From Bowmanella pacifica (GTDB lineage Bacteria; Pseudomonadota; Gammaproteobacteria; Enterobacterales; Alteromonadaceae): a stretch of 64,000 bases of DNA. This document shows, piece after piece, positions 26,649 through 36,142 of this stretch. Made by a program: the position numbers and the translations under genes. The DNA lies in NCBI RefSeq assembly GCF_014645355.1, contig NZ_BMLS01000008.1, positions 156,106 through 220,105 on the forward strand. The letters are read 5' to 3'. The number at the start of each line of letters is the position of its first letter. Position 1 is the first letter of the stretch. A model generated the notes under the pieces. The model searched no databases. It saw only the letters and a list, made by a program, of their open reading frames with translations, and had not been told where the DNA came from.

Positions 26649-29483
26649 TTAAAGCTTGAACTCAACCACTTTACGGCCGAGTTTTTCCAGCTCAGGTTTA
26701 AGTGCTTTGGCGTCACCCACCACCACTGTCAGCATCTCGTCGAGCTTAAGGTGCTTGGCTGCCAGGGCATTGATTTCGGCTTGGCTGATGCCATCAACGA
26801 TGGCCGAGCGCTCTTTGACAAAACTGGGTTTAAGATCAAATTCCAGGATCTGGGCCAGGAAACCCAGTTTGGCCCGCGGCGTTTCATACTTCAGGGCATC
26901 TTTTTGGTTGATGGCCAGACGCATAAAACTTAGCTCCTCGTCACTGATTCCCTTCTCGGCATACTGGCTTATCTCTTTGTAGAACTCTGCCAGAGCCGCT
27001 TGCGTGGCATCGGCTCGCACATCGGCAGAGGCCGAGAAAGTACCCGTGTATTGGTCTCCCCAGAAACCTGTCCAGGCCCCATAGGTATAGCCTTTGTCTT
27101 CCCGAAGGTTCATATTGATACGGCTGTTAAACGCCCCGCCCAGTGGGAAGTTCATCAAACCGGTGCGATAGAACTCGCCGGTGATATCTATAGGGAGCGC
27201 AGGCTTAGTGACCCGGATAGCGGATTGTGCCGCTTCGTCTTTATTCACCAGGTAAATAACACCCGGTTCGAACTGGGCCTGACCAATACTGGGAGCGCTC
27301 TGTGGTGCTTGTCCTTGCCAGGCTTTCAGCTTAGGCATGGCCGAGAATACCTCAGCCTTGTCCAGGCTGGACACCAATATCATCTCGCCGCCGGCGGGTT
27401 TAAACCAAGTGTTGTAGAAGGCTTTTACGTCATCCAGGCTGATGCTGGCTAATGTTTGCTCTGTGCCTCCATCAGGCAGTCCGGCAATGCTGTTGCCATA
27501 CATCAGTTGTCTGGTGGCCTTGCTGGCCAGATAGCCGGCATCTTTTTGGGCGTTTTTCACCCCTTCGATGCGTTGCTTCTGAATACGGGCAAAGTCATCC
27601 TGCTTGAAAGCGGGTTCAAACAGGTATTCTTCCGCCAGCGCAAGGGTGGCCGGCAGGTTTTCACTCAGGCTGTTAACGAACACATACAGCGCTTCGTCTT
27701 TGGCTGATACACGAATACTGCTACCCAGTTTTTCCAACTCACGGGTCATCTGCTCACTACTGCGTGATTGGGTAGATTCGGTCAGCATGGCGGCCAAAAT
27801 GCCTGCCACACCGGCTTTATCCAGACTTTGTTGGTAATTACCGCCACGAATCTTCAGCAGCAGAGATGTGGTGGGCGTTTCGTCATTGTGCGTACCAAGG
27901 ACTTCGATACCGTTAGCCCAGTTTTCTTGCCAGTATTCGGGTACTGCTACTGCTGGATTTGCACCTGGAGTAGGACGAATCGAACGGTCAAAATCGTCCT
28001 TGGCTACCCTGACATGCAAGTCATCGGCAGTGGTAGTCGAAGGCCCCATTTCTAACGGCTTCGGCAGGGTGAAATTGTCCGGTGCCGCTACCAGTTGTGT
28101 CTGGCCTTTGGGCACCACACTCATGACCACAGAAGGTTTACCTTTAATGTAGCTGTTATACACCCGCATTACGTCTTCTTTGCTGACGCGTTTATAACGC
28201 TCCACCTGCTCGTTAATATAATTGGGATTGCCAAGCAAGGTCTCGTAATTGGCCAATTGTGCTACTTTGCCGTGTACAGATTGCAGGCCGAAGATCGCAT
28301 CAGACAGCATTTCTGCTTTGATTTTTGCCAGGTCATCGTCGGTAACACCGCGCTGCTCAAATTCGGCCAGGCTGTTACGGATGACCGCTTCCATATCTGC
28401 CAGGTTTTTTCCCGCCGCAGGATGGGGCAGAGCATAGAGGGTAAACTGACAAGCCAGTTCAGAACAGCCATGGCTGGCCGCAGCCTGCACGGCTAATTGG
28501 CTTTTTACCAGGTTCTGATAAAGCAACGAGTTGTTGCCGGAACCAATAATTTGCATCAGCACATCCAGTGGCGCTTCATCCTCATGGAACAAATGTACTG
28601 TGGGGTAGGCGATATACACTAAGGGCAAATGTACATTGTCTTCCATGGAAATATAGCGGGTGTTGTCCAGGCTCACTTTAGGCTTGGCCATGGGCTCAAC
28701 CTCAGGGCCGGCCGGGATAGAGCCAAAGTACTTCTCCACCAGTGCCAAGACCTCTTCGGCCTTAACGTCACCGCCTACGGTCAAGGTGGCATTATTCGGC
28801 CCGTACCAGCGCAGGAAGAAGGCTTTCAGGTCGTTGACGTTAACCCGGTTTAAATCATCCATCCAGCCAATCACTGGCCAGGAGTAGGGGTGCCCCTCGG
28901 GATAAAGCGCCTGAGCTACACGCTCGCCTAAACGCCCGTAGGGTTGATTGTCGATGCGTTGGCCCCGTTCGTTTTTAACGGTTTCACGCTGAATTTCAAA
29001 TTTTTCTTGGGTTACGGCATCCAGTAAGAAACCCATGCGATCCGCTTCCAGCCACAGCATGGTTTCCAATTGGTTAACCGGTACGGTTTCAAAGTAATTA
29101 GTGCGATCCGAGTTGGTGGTACCGTTCATGGTGCCACCAGCCTCGGTAACAATCTTAAAATGCTCATCATCGGCGACGTTTTCAGAGCCCTGGAACATCA
29201 TATGTTCAAAGAAATGGGCGAAGCCCGATTTACCCAGTTCTTCACGCGCGGACCCAACGTGATAGGTGACATCTACATGCACCAGCGGGTCGGAATGATC
29301 TTCATGCACAACAAGGGTCAAGCCGTTGGCTAGCTGGTATTTTTTGTAGGGAATTACCAACTGGTCGCCTTGCGCGCTCACTGTTTCGAGCAAGGTTGTG
29401 CTAGGAGTTTGCACCGGTTGGGTGCTGCTGCAAGCGCTTAGACCGGCGATGGTCAGCGCGATGACAAGTTTATTGAGTTTCAC
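26649..29483 (-). CDS. M16 family zinc metallopeptidase lipoprotein
   Basis: Large two-domain pitrilysin-type peptidase, 944 residues, with a lipoprotein signal ending in the lipobox LSAC (lipidated cysteine at residue 18). The active N-terminal domain has the inverted zinc motif H90-FFE-H94 and the third ligand Glu172 in KNERGQR, spaced as in the family. The C-terminal half (from about residue 500) repeats the fold without a zinc motif and contributes the clamshell and substrate-binding parts. Such lipoproteins face the periplasm and probably degrade oligopeptides. The gene stands alone, behind a long promoter region and ahead of a shared terminator. The substrate is unknown. Confidence 0.94.
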   Translation of the reverse strand: MKLNKLVIALTIAGLSACSSTQPVQTPSTTLLETVSAQGDQLVIPYKKYQLANGLTLVVHEDHSDPLVHVDVTYHVGSAREELGKSGFAHFFEHMMFQGSENVADDEHFKIVTEAGGTMNGTTNSDRTNYFETVPVNQLETMLWLEADRMGFLLDAVTQEKFEIQRETVKNERGQRIDNQPYGRLGERVAQALYPEGHPYSWPVIGWMDDLNRVNVNDLKAFFLRWYGPNNATLTVGGDVKAEEVLALVEKYFGSIPAGPEVEPMAKPKVSLDNTRYISMEDNVHLPLVYIAYPTVHLFHEDEAPLDVLMQIIGSGNNSLLYQNLVKSQLAVQAAASHGCSELACQFTLYALPHPAAGKNLADMEAVIRNSLAEFEQRGVTDDDLAKIKAEMLSDAIFGLQSVHGKVAQLANYETLLGNPNYINEQVERYKRVSKEDVMRVYNSYIKGKPSVVMSVVPKGQTQLVAAPDNFTLPKPLEMGPSTTTADDLHVRVAKDDFDRSIRPTPGANPAVAVPEYWQENWANGIEVLGTHNDETPTTSLLLKIRGGNYQQSLDKAGVAGILAAMLTESTQSRSSEQMTRELEKLGSSIRVSAKDEALYVFVNSLSENLPATLALAEEYLFEPAFKQDDFARIQKQRIEGVKNAQKDAGYLASKATRQLMYGNSIAGLPDGGTEQTLASISLDDVKAFYNTWFKPAGGEMILVSSLDKAEVFSAMPKLKAWQGQAPQSAPSIGQAQFEPGVIYLVNKDEAAQSAIRVTKPALPIDITGEFYRTGLMNFPLGGAFNSRINMNLREDKGYTYGAWTGFWGDQYTGTFSASADVRADATQAALAEFYKEISQYAEKGISDEELSFMRLAINQKDALKYETPRAKLGFLAQILEFDLKPSFVKERSAIVDGISQAEINALAAKHLKLDEMLTVVVGDAKALKPELEKLGRKVVEFKL

Positions 29484-29649
29484 TTTTTATTTTTCCCGAT
29501 TGTTTTTATCGTCCATGGCGCATTTCTGCGTAGGGCGCTTTTAGTGCAAGCCCCAAACTATGAAAATACTCTGTTCCATTTGCAATGACAAACTTGTTAG
29601 AAAGCGTTACAACTGTTTGTAAATTAATCAAAAAGCCCGTAGAGCCTGT

Positions 29650-32307
29650 TTATATGGCAGATTGCATTGTGGCTTGTGCCTGCAGTTTATCCAGTTGCTC
29701 GTGCACCCAAGTTAGGCTAGGGCGGTTTATCTCTAGCGTTTGCTCGGCTATATGGGCCGCTTGTTGCAGATAATGTTGGGATTGGGCGTTAAGTTCGGCT
29801 TGTAAACTGAGTTTAGCCAGCGCTACCAGCGGTTCATATTGAGCGGGATGGTCTTCACGAATTGAACGCCAGGCTGCGAGCGTTTTTTGTAAACCGGCCA
29901 TGGCGTCTTGTGTTTCTCCCAATTTTTGTTGGATATTAGCCACCAGCAACGCGGTCTCCAGGGTTTTGGCATGCGCGTACCCCCACATTTCTGTCTCTGC
30001 TGCTAGCACACTGGTTGCTAGCTGCTTGGCTTGCTCAATTCTATTGGTCTGAAGGTACAAGTCAGCCAGTGAGCCCTGAGCCTGATAAAGCACGCCGTTT
30101 ACCTCACTGACCAAAGGTGGCAAACCCGTTATTACCTCTTGTAACAGCGCTTCCGCGGCTATGAATTCGCCCTTTTGGAGTTGTACTCTGGCCAGACGAT
30201 ATTTAGCTTCATAGCTGTCCTGGTGGGCTTCTCCGTATATATTCAGGGTGCTTTGCAGATACTGATTGGCGTAGTCGATTGCCTTATCGTAGTTGCCCTG
30301 CATTTCCTGCAGGTGGCCAAGTCGGCCAAGGTTATAGACGGTTAGACTGTGCTGTTCACCTAGTACCTCCCGGCATCGTGCCAGACCCTGTTGGAAATAG
30401 TCGGCGGCCTGTGCGTAGTTCCACAGCGTCAAGTGGTCGGCGCCTAAACTGGTAATCGCCAGTAAAGTCACAATATTATCTTCGCCCAGTGCACGACGGG
30501 CCGTTTGTAACACCTGAAGGTGAATTTCTACGGCATCTTGTGAGCGTCCGGTGTCATTGTAGAATCCGCCCAGATTGGTCATTTGCCCCAAGGTGAATTC
30601 ACTGTCGGGCCCGCGTACAATTTTGCTCAGTTCTACCGCTTCCTCCAGCAAAGGTAAACGTTCTGTATGTCGGTCAGCACGGCTGTAGCTATTGCTCAGT
30701 GACAACAGAACGTACAGCAAGCCTGTGTGGTCGCTGTTATTGTGAGCCCTGTGAATAGCCAGGGCCTTTTCCAAGTGAGCTATCGCGGGGAGTAGCACGC
30801 CAATCCGATAATAAATATCGCCAACTTCACGCCTGACCGCCGCTTCGATCAAAGGTTGCTTGGCCAGTGCGCTGCTTTCATCATCCAATTTGGCACTGGC
30901 ACTATCCAGTACTTCGCGCAGACTGATTTCCCGACCTTGCGCCTCGGTGGGACGCAGCTTACTGAACATGGAGGTTAGAAAACGGCTGACGGCTTCTGAC
31001 TTGCCTCGCTCCGTTTCGGCCTTATCGCGTTGTTGCTGAGCGATGTCGCGCTCAGCTTTAACTTGTACTGACTGTAACCAGATTGCCGCTGAAGCAACGC
31101 TAACCATGACCAGCAAAGTCATGCTCAGTGCACTGGCCAGCATATTACGGCGCAGGAATTTACCTGTTCGATACAGTAGCGAACTGGCGCGGGCTTTGAC
31201 TGGTTTGTGATTCAGCACATTGTCGAGATCTTTACCCAGCTCCCAGACCGAGGCGTAGCGCAGTTCCGGTTCTTTGTTCAAGGCCTTTAGCAGGATGTTA
31301 TCCAGGTCACCTGCCAGTTGACGGCTAAGCAATTTATCAGGCTCTGTATTATTTTCCGATACCTCCAATACTGCCTGACTCGGCGGGAGAGGAGTGGTTT
31401 CGAGGATAGACTTTTCTAAGGCATAAGGGGTGCTTTGGGCTTCAAATAAAGGCCTGTCGGTCAGGAGTTCATAAAACAACGCGCCCAGGGCGTACACATC
31501 GGTTGCCACGGTAACGGTATGCCCTTGAATCTGCTCTGGGCTGGCGTACAGTGGCGTCATGGCGCGTTCCTGGGTGCGGGTATCTATGCCCCACTGAGCA
31601 TTCAATGTGTTGTCCAGCAGTTTGGCTATGCCGAAGTCCAGTAATTTAGGCTCGCCATCGGCCTGAACCAGGATATTGGATGGCTTAAAGTCGCGATGCA
31701 CAATGAGCTTTTGGTGGGCGTATTGCACGGCCTGACACACTTTAATAAAGAGTTTCAGCTTGTCAGACAAGCTTGTGGCGCGTTGTTGACAATGCTGCTT
31801 GATATCCAAGCCTTGAACATACTCCATCACCAGATAGGGAAGTCCGTGTTCTGTGGTGCCCCCATCCAGCAACCTGGCGATATTGGGATGTTGCAATTGG
31901 GCCAGGATCTGGCGTTCGGTTTTGAACCGTTGTTGCATAGCCTGGCTGGCTTGTTGTCCGGTGCGAATCAGCTTAATGGCCACTTGCTGCTGGTATTGCT
32001 GATCGGCGCGCTCGGCCAGATAAACAGCGCCCATACCGCCTTCGGCCAGTGGCTTTACCAACAAGTACGGACCAAGCATCTGGCCACTGAGATCTTGTTC
32101 GGGGTTTAGGAATGCCTGCGCAGCTTGCAGCACCGGCGTTATCAGGGTGTCAGCATGGCCATCATGGACTAGAAGAGAGCAGACGGCGTCAATTAATGCC
32201 TGATCATCGCCGCACTGCTGCTGCAAAAAAGTCAATCGCTGATGTTCTGGGAGTTCTTGTGCCAGATGAAATAGCGTTTCTATGCGTTGCCAGTCGTTGT
32301 CCTTCAT
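29650..32307 (-). CDS. Membrane-bound Ser/Thr protein kinase with periplasmic TPR-like region
   Basis: Eukaryotic-like kinase of 885 residues. An N-terminal leader of about 75 residues (DWQRIETLFHLAQELP) resembles those of kinases usually paired with ECF sigma factors. The kinase domain (about 78-365) has the Gly loop AEGGMGAVYLAE, Lys112 in VAIK, HRDFKPSN with Asp206, and DFGIAK; HRDF replaces the common HRDL. A transmembrane segment (about 393-412) is followed by a coiled coil and about 450 residues of TPR-like helical repeats outside the membrane. No ECF sigma factor, phosphatase or obvious target is adjacent; downstream is the M16 peptidase, upstream the ETF dehydrogenase. Signal and substrate are unknown. 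Confidence 0.9.
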   Translation of the reverse strand: MKDNDWQRIETLFHLAQELPEHQRLTFLQQQCGDDQALIDAVCSLLVHDGHADTLITPVLQAAQAFLNPEQDLSGQMLGPYLLVKPLAEGGMGAVYLAERADQQYQQQVAIKLIRTGQQASQAMQQRFKTERQILAQLQHPNIARLLDGGTTEHGLPYLVMEYVQGLDIKQHCQQRATSLSDKLKLFIKVCQAVQYAHQKLIVHRDFKPSNILVQADGEPKLLDFGIAKLLDNTLNAQWGIDTRTQERAMTPLYASPEQIQGHTVTVATDVYALGALFYELLTDRPLFEAQSTPYALEKSILETTPLPPSQAVLEVSENNTEPDKLLSRQLAGDLDNILLKALNKEPELRYASVWELGKDLDNVLNHKPVKARASSLLYRTGKFLRRNMLASALSMTLLVMVSVASAAIWLQSVQVKAERDIAQQQRDKAETERGKSEAVSRFLTSMFSKLRPTEAQGREISLREVLDSASAKLDDESSALAKQPLIEAAVRREVGDIYYRIGVLLPAIAHLEKALAIHRAHNNSDHTGLLYVLLSLSNSYSRADRHTERLPLLEEAVELSKIVRGPDSEFTLGQMTNLGGFYNDTGRSQDAVEIHLQVLQTARRALGEDNIVTLLAITSLGADHLTLWNYAQAADYFQQGLARCREVLGEQHSLTVYNLGRLGHLQEMQGNYDKAIDYANQYLQSTLNIYGEAHQDSYEAKYRLARVQLQKGEFIAAEALLQEVITGLPPLVSEVNGVLYQAQGSLADLYLQTNRIEQAKQLATSVLAAETEMWGYAHAKTLETALLVANIQQKLGETQDAMAGLQKTLAAWRSIREDHPAQYEPLVALAKLSLQAELNAQSQHYLQQAAHIAEQTLEINRPSLTWVHEQLDKLQAQATMQSAI

Positions 32308-32461
32308 TTGCCACCCTGATGTTGTTCTTCTAGATGTGGTTTAAAAATGTACAGTAAGGGGGTAATAGTAGCCTATCTACTTGGTATATCAGTGATTATT
32401 TTATGGTGATGAGTGGTTCGTACTTACAGAGAGTTGTATGGGAATAGAAAGGTCACAGCAT

Positions 32462-32486
32462 AAAAAAGGCCCCGTAGGGGGCCTTT
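32462..32486 (-). terminator. Terminator of the ETF dehydrogenase gene
   Basis: On the minus strand AAAGGCCCC-CTA-CGGGGCCTTT is followed by further T residues, starting 4 bases after the stop of the ETF dehydrogenase gene. Confidence 0.88.
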
Positions 32487-32490
32487 GAGC

Positions 32491-34131
32491 TTACATATTA
32501 GGGTAATTGGGGCCGCCCGTGCCTTCCGGCACCACCCAGCGGATATTCTGGGTGGGATCCTTGATATCACAGGTTTTACAATGCACGCAGTTTTGCGCAT
32601 TTATCTGCAGCTTGGGCCCTTCAGCTTCTTCGACTATTTCATAAACCCCGGCAGGGCAGTAACGTTGAGCGGGCTCATCGAAGCGGGCCAGATTAACGCT
32701 AATGGGGATTGTGTTGTCTTTTAGCTGCAAATGACAAGGCTGGTCTTCTTCATGGTTAGTGTTGGACAAAAACACCGAAGACAGCTTATCAAAACTCAAT
32801 ACACCATCAGGTTTAGGGTAGGTCAGCTTCTGACACTGACCCTTGTCTTTCAACTGTTCGTGATCCAATGTGTTGTCACGTAGAGTAACAGGCAGCTTTC
32901 CGCCAAACCAATTTTGCTCCAGGGTGTTAAAAGCGCCGCCCCAGAATGTGCCGAACTTGTGCATAGCTGGGCCGAAATTACGCGAACGGTAGAGTTCATC
33001 ATATAGCCAGGAGGTACTGAGTTTCTCTGCATAGGCCTGTAGATCTTGGCCTTCACTACCTGATTTTATCGCGTCAAATAAGGTTTCGGCAGCGAGCATA
33101 CCGGACTTCATGGCCGTATGGTTGCCCTTGATCTTAGCAAAGTTCAGGGTGCCAGCTTCGCAGCCTACCAGCAACCCGCCAGGGAAGGTCATTTTGGGCA
33201 GTGAGTTTAAACCGCCCTTGGTAATGGCGCGTGCGCCATAGGCCACACGTTTGCCACCTTGCAGATATTGTTTATATACCGGGTGGTGTTTAAGGCGCTG
33301 GAATTCATCAAAGGGGCTGAGATGAGGGTTGCTGTAGTTTAAATCCACAATCAAGCCCACCAGAACCTGACCGTTCTCGGCATGGTACAAATAACCTCCA
33401 CCACTAGCTTCATTTAATGGCCAGCCGCCACTGTGCACTACCAGACCTTCCTGATGATTATCAGCAGGCACATCCCAGATTTCTTTAAAGCCAATGGCAT
33501 AATGTTGTGGGGATTTGTCTTTGTCTAATGCGAATTTGGCAATCAGTTCTTTGCCCAAATGGCCGCGGCAGCCCTCAGCAAACACAGTGTACTTAGCGCG
33601 TAATTCCATACCCGGCATAAAGCCGTCCTTCGCTTCACCTTTGGCATCCAGACCCATATCGCCGGTTATCACTCCTTTGACTACATCGTCTTCGATAATC
33701 AAACTGGCGGCGGCAAAACCGGGGAAAATCTCTACACCCAGTTCCTCTGCCTGCTGAGCCAACCAGCGACAGACATTGCCCATGCTGACAATATAGTTGC
33801 CCTCATTGTGCATGGTCTTGGGGGTCATAAAGCCGGGAAGTTTGCTGCCACCTGCTTCGTTTTTAAGTAAATAGATATGATCTTCTTTAACTTGGGTGGT
33901 CAGCGGCGCCCCTTTCTCCTGCCAGTCAGGAAAAAGCTCGTTGAGGGCGCGCGGCTCGAACACGGCACCTGAGAGTATATGGGCACCGACCTCTGAGCCT
34001 TTTTCCACTACGCAGATCATCAGTTCCTGATTATGTTCACGGCTAAGCTGAGCAAGACGACAGGCGGTGGAAAGACCCGCAGGTCCGGCTCCGACAATAA
34101 CGACGTCAAATTCCATCGATTCTCTTTCCAC
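32491..34131 (-). CDS. etfD: Electron transfer flavoprotein-ubiquinone oxidoreductase
   Basis: Membrane-associated iron-sulfur flavoprotein that passes electrons from ETF to ubiquinone during fatty-acid and branched-chain amino-acid oxidation. I start at GTG 34131, which follows GAGGAG and gives an opening like the Pseudomonas protein (ERESMEFDVVIVGAGPAG). The product has 546 residues: FAD-binding GAGPAGLS, EVGAHILSGAVFEP, ubiquinone-binding middle region, and a C-terminal 4Fe-4S site formed by a Cys near 490 (CPAGVYE) and NCVHCKTCDIKDP around 513-519. etfBA lie divergently, separated by 256 bases with a palindrome overlapping the promoter, so all three are probably co-regulated. Confidence 0.95.
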   Translation of the reverse strand: MERESMEFDVVIVGAGPAGLSTACRLAQLSREHNQELMICVVEKGSEVGAHILSGAVFEPRALNELFPDWQEKGAPLTTQVKEDHIYLLKNEAGGSKLPGFMTPKTMHNEGNYIVSMGNVCRWLAQQAEELGVEIFPGFAAASLIIEDDVVKGVITGDMGLDAKGEAKDGFMPGMELRAKYTVFAEGCRGHLGKELIAKFALDKDKSPQHYAIGFKEIWDVPADNHQEGLVVHSGGWPLNEASGGGYLYHAENGQVLVGLIVDLNYSNPHLSPFDEFQRLKHHPVYKQYLQGGKRVAYGARAITKGGLNSLPKMTFPGGLLVGCEAGTLNFAKIKGNHTAMKSGMLAAETLFDAIKSGSEGQDLQAYAEKLSTSWLYDELYRSRNFGPAMHKFGTFWGGAFNTLEQNWFGGKLPVTLRDNTLDHEQLKDKGQCQKLTYPKPDGVLSFDKLSSVFLSNTNHEEDQPCHLQLKDNTIPISVNLARFDEPAQRYCPAGVYEIVEEAEGPKLQINAQNCVHCKTCDIKDPTQNIRWVVPEGTGGPNYPNM

Positions 34132-34281
34132 TACAGACTCCTCAAAGTTACTTGTTACTGGTCTATGCTTGCTCTGAAGCAATAGCTAAAGGCGTTGGCT
34201 ATAGCTGTTCTAGGTTAATAAAGTATCAGCCCAGGATTAATTTGTTGTAAATTTATCTGCCCGCGGCAAAGGGTAGTGTTG

Positions 34282-34311
34282 GTTGACGTTTACGTCAACA
34301 GGAAGTACATT
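34282..34311 (+). promoter_or_regulatory. etfBA promoter overlapped by an 18-bp palindrome
   Basis: TTGACG (34283-34288), a 17-base spacer and TACATT (34306-34311) form a promoter 76 bases before etfB. The perfect inverted repeat GTTGACG-TTTA-CGTCAAC (34282-34299) covers the -35 and most of the spacer. From memory it resembles operators of LiuR-type MerR regulators of branched-chain amino-acid and fatty-acid catabolism; that assignment is inference. Confidence 0.6.
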
Positions 34312-34387
34312 TTTGCCATAAACGGAATGCTCCCACCCCGAGGGGCAACACAGGAATTGCCCTGTATCCTCAAATGAAGGTGTCAAG

Positions 34388-35137
34388 ATGAAGATATTAG
34401 TGCCAGTTAAACGCGCCATTGACTATAACGTCAAGGTGCGGGTGAAGTCGGATCAATCCGGTGTGGACCTTGCCAATACTAAAATGGCCATTAACCCATT
34501 CTGTGAAATTGCCGTAGAAGAAGCGGTGCGCTTGAAAGAACAGGGTGTTGCCACTGAGATAGTGGCGGTGTCTATCGGTGATAAAGCCTGCCAGGAACAA
34601 ATTCGTACCGCGTTGGCGTTAGGCGCCGACCGTGGTCTGCATATTGAAACCGAGCAATCCTTGGAATCACTGCAAGTGGCCAAGCTGCTGCAAAAAGTGG
34701 TGGAAGCCGAGCAGCCGCAATTGGTGATTCTGGGTAAACAGAGCATAGATTCAGACAATAACCAAACCGGCCAGATGTTGGCTGCCTTATGTGGTCTGCC
34801 GCAAGGTACCTTTGCCTCTAAAGTGGAAATTAACGGTGACAAGGTCAATGTTACTCGCGAAGTGGATGGTGGCTTGCAAACTGTAGCGTTGGCTTTGCCG
34901 GCCGTAGTGACCACAGATTTACGTTTAAACGAGCCCCGTTATGCCTCATTGCCGAATATTATGAAGGCCAAGCGTAAGCCGCTGGATGTCAAAGCCGCGG
35001 CGGATTTTGGCGTGGAACTGACATCCAAGGTTAAGCTGCTCAAAGTGGAAGCGCCTGCACAGCGTCAAGGCGGCGTGAAGGTGGCTGATGTGGCCGAGCT
35101 GGTGGCAAAACTGAAAAACGAAGCGAAGGTGATCTAA
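34388..35137 (+). CDS. etfB: Electron transfer flavoprotein beta subunit
   Basis: AMP-binding subunit of the soluble ETF heterodimer that collects electrons from acyl-CoA dehydrogenases. The 249 residues begin [18 protein letters not shown] and show [18 protein letters not shown] and the signature region near [19 protein letters not shown]. An AAGGTG site precedes the ATG. The stop overlaps the etfA start by one base (TAATG), so the two subunits are translated together. The divergent ETF dehydrogenase completes the pathway. Confidence 0.97.
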   Translation: MKILVPVKRAIDYNVKVRVKSDQSGVDLANTKMAINPFCEIAVEEAVRLKEQGVATEIVAVSIGDKACQEQIRTALALGADRGLHIETEQSLESLQVAKLLQKVVEAEQPQLVILGKQSIDSDNNQTGQMLAALCGLPQGTFASKVEINGDKVNVTREVDGGLQTVALALPAVVTTDLRLNEPRYASLPNIMKAKRKPLDVKAAADFGVELTSKVKLLKVEAPAQRQGGVKVADVAELVAKLKNEAKVI

Positions 35138-36063
35138 TGGCGATTCTGGTATACGTAGAACATGATAATGCGCACCTGAAGGCAGAAAACCTTAAGTTGG
35201 TGGATGCGGCCACAAAAATGGGCAGCGAGCTGCACTTATTGGTGGCCGGTTACCAGTGTCAGGATGTGGCTCAGCAAGCGGCAACACTGGCTGGCGTGAG
35301 TAAAGTGTTGGTGGCCGATGATGCGGCTTATCAGCACCAGCTTGCTGAAAATATCGGTGAACTGGTTACCGAGCTTGGACGTGATTACAGCCATATCCTG
35401 GCCGCGGCCACTACCACGGGTAAAAACTTTATGCCCCGGGTGGCAGCGCTACTGGATGTTGCGCAAATCTCCGACATTATCAACGTAGAAAGTGCCGATA
35501 CCTTTGTGCGCCCCATTTATGCCGGTAACGCAATTGCTACTGTGCAAAGTGAAGATGCGATCAAGGTTATCACAGTACGCACCAGTGCGTTTGATGCCGT
35601 TGAACAAAGCGGTAGCGCTGCGCTAGAAGCCATTAGCCTTAACAAAGCCAATAACTTAAGTGCTTTTGTGGGGGCGGAGCTGACCAAGTCTGAGCGTCCA
35701 GAGCTGACCGCGGCACGCGTGGTGATTTCCGGTGGTCGTGGTATGCAAAATGGCGACAACTTTAAGTTGTTGGAAGGCATTGCCGATAAGCTCGGCGCGG
35801 CTATTGGCGCGTCTCGTGCGGCGGTAGATGCGGGCTTTGTACCTAATGATATGCAGGTGGGACAAACCGGCAAGATTGTCGCCCCAGAACTGTATATTGC
35901 GGTGGGTATTTCCGGTGCCATTCAGCATCTGGCGGGCATGAAGGACTCTAAAGTCATTGTGGCTATTAACAAAGACGAAGAAGCGCCTATTTTCCAGATT
36001 GCCGACTACGGTCTGGTAGGGGATTTGTTCCAGATCCTGCCCGAACTGGAAGCGAGTCTGTAA
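35137..36063 (+). CDS. etfA: Electron transfer flavoprotein alpha subunit
   Basis: FAD-binding subunit of ETF, 308 residues. The N-terminal half ([14 protein letters not shown]) is the beta-like fold; the C-terminal FAD domain has [42 protein letters not shown] and the ETF alpha signature [19 protein letters not shown]. It is coupled to etfB and followed by a terminator. Confidence 0.97.
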   Translation: MAILVYVEHDNAHLKAENLKLVDAATKMGSELHLLVAGYQCQDVAQQAATLAGVSKVLVADDAAYQHQLAENIGELVTELGRDYSHILAAATTTGKNFMPRVAALLDVAQISDIINVESADTFVRPIYAGNAIATVQSEDAIKVITVRTSAFDAVEQSGSAALEAISLNKANNLSAFVGAELTKSERPELTAARVVISGGRGMQNGDNFKLLEGIADKLGAAIGASRAAVDAGFVPNDMQVGQTGKIVAPELYIAVGISGAIQHLAGMKDSKVIVAINKDEEAPIFQIADYGLVGDLFQILPELEASL

Positions 36064-36080
36064 CCCAACCGGGGTGCTAT

Positions 36081-36119
36081 AAAACCCGGTTCTTCTCATT
36101 GCGAGAGGACCGGGTTTTT
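36081..36119 (+). terminator. Terminator after etfA
   Basis: AAACCCGGT and ACCGGGTTT with an inner CTC/GAG extension and a T run; 18 bases after the etfA stop. Confidence 0.9.
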
Positions 36120-36142
36120 CATTTTGCGTGTAACCGGACGAT

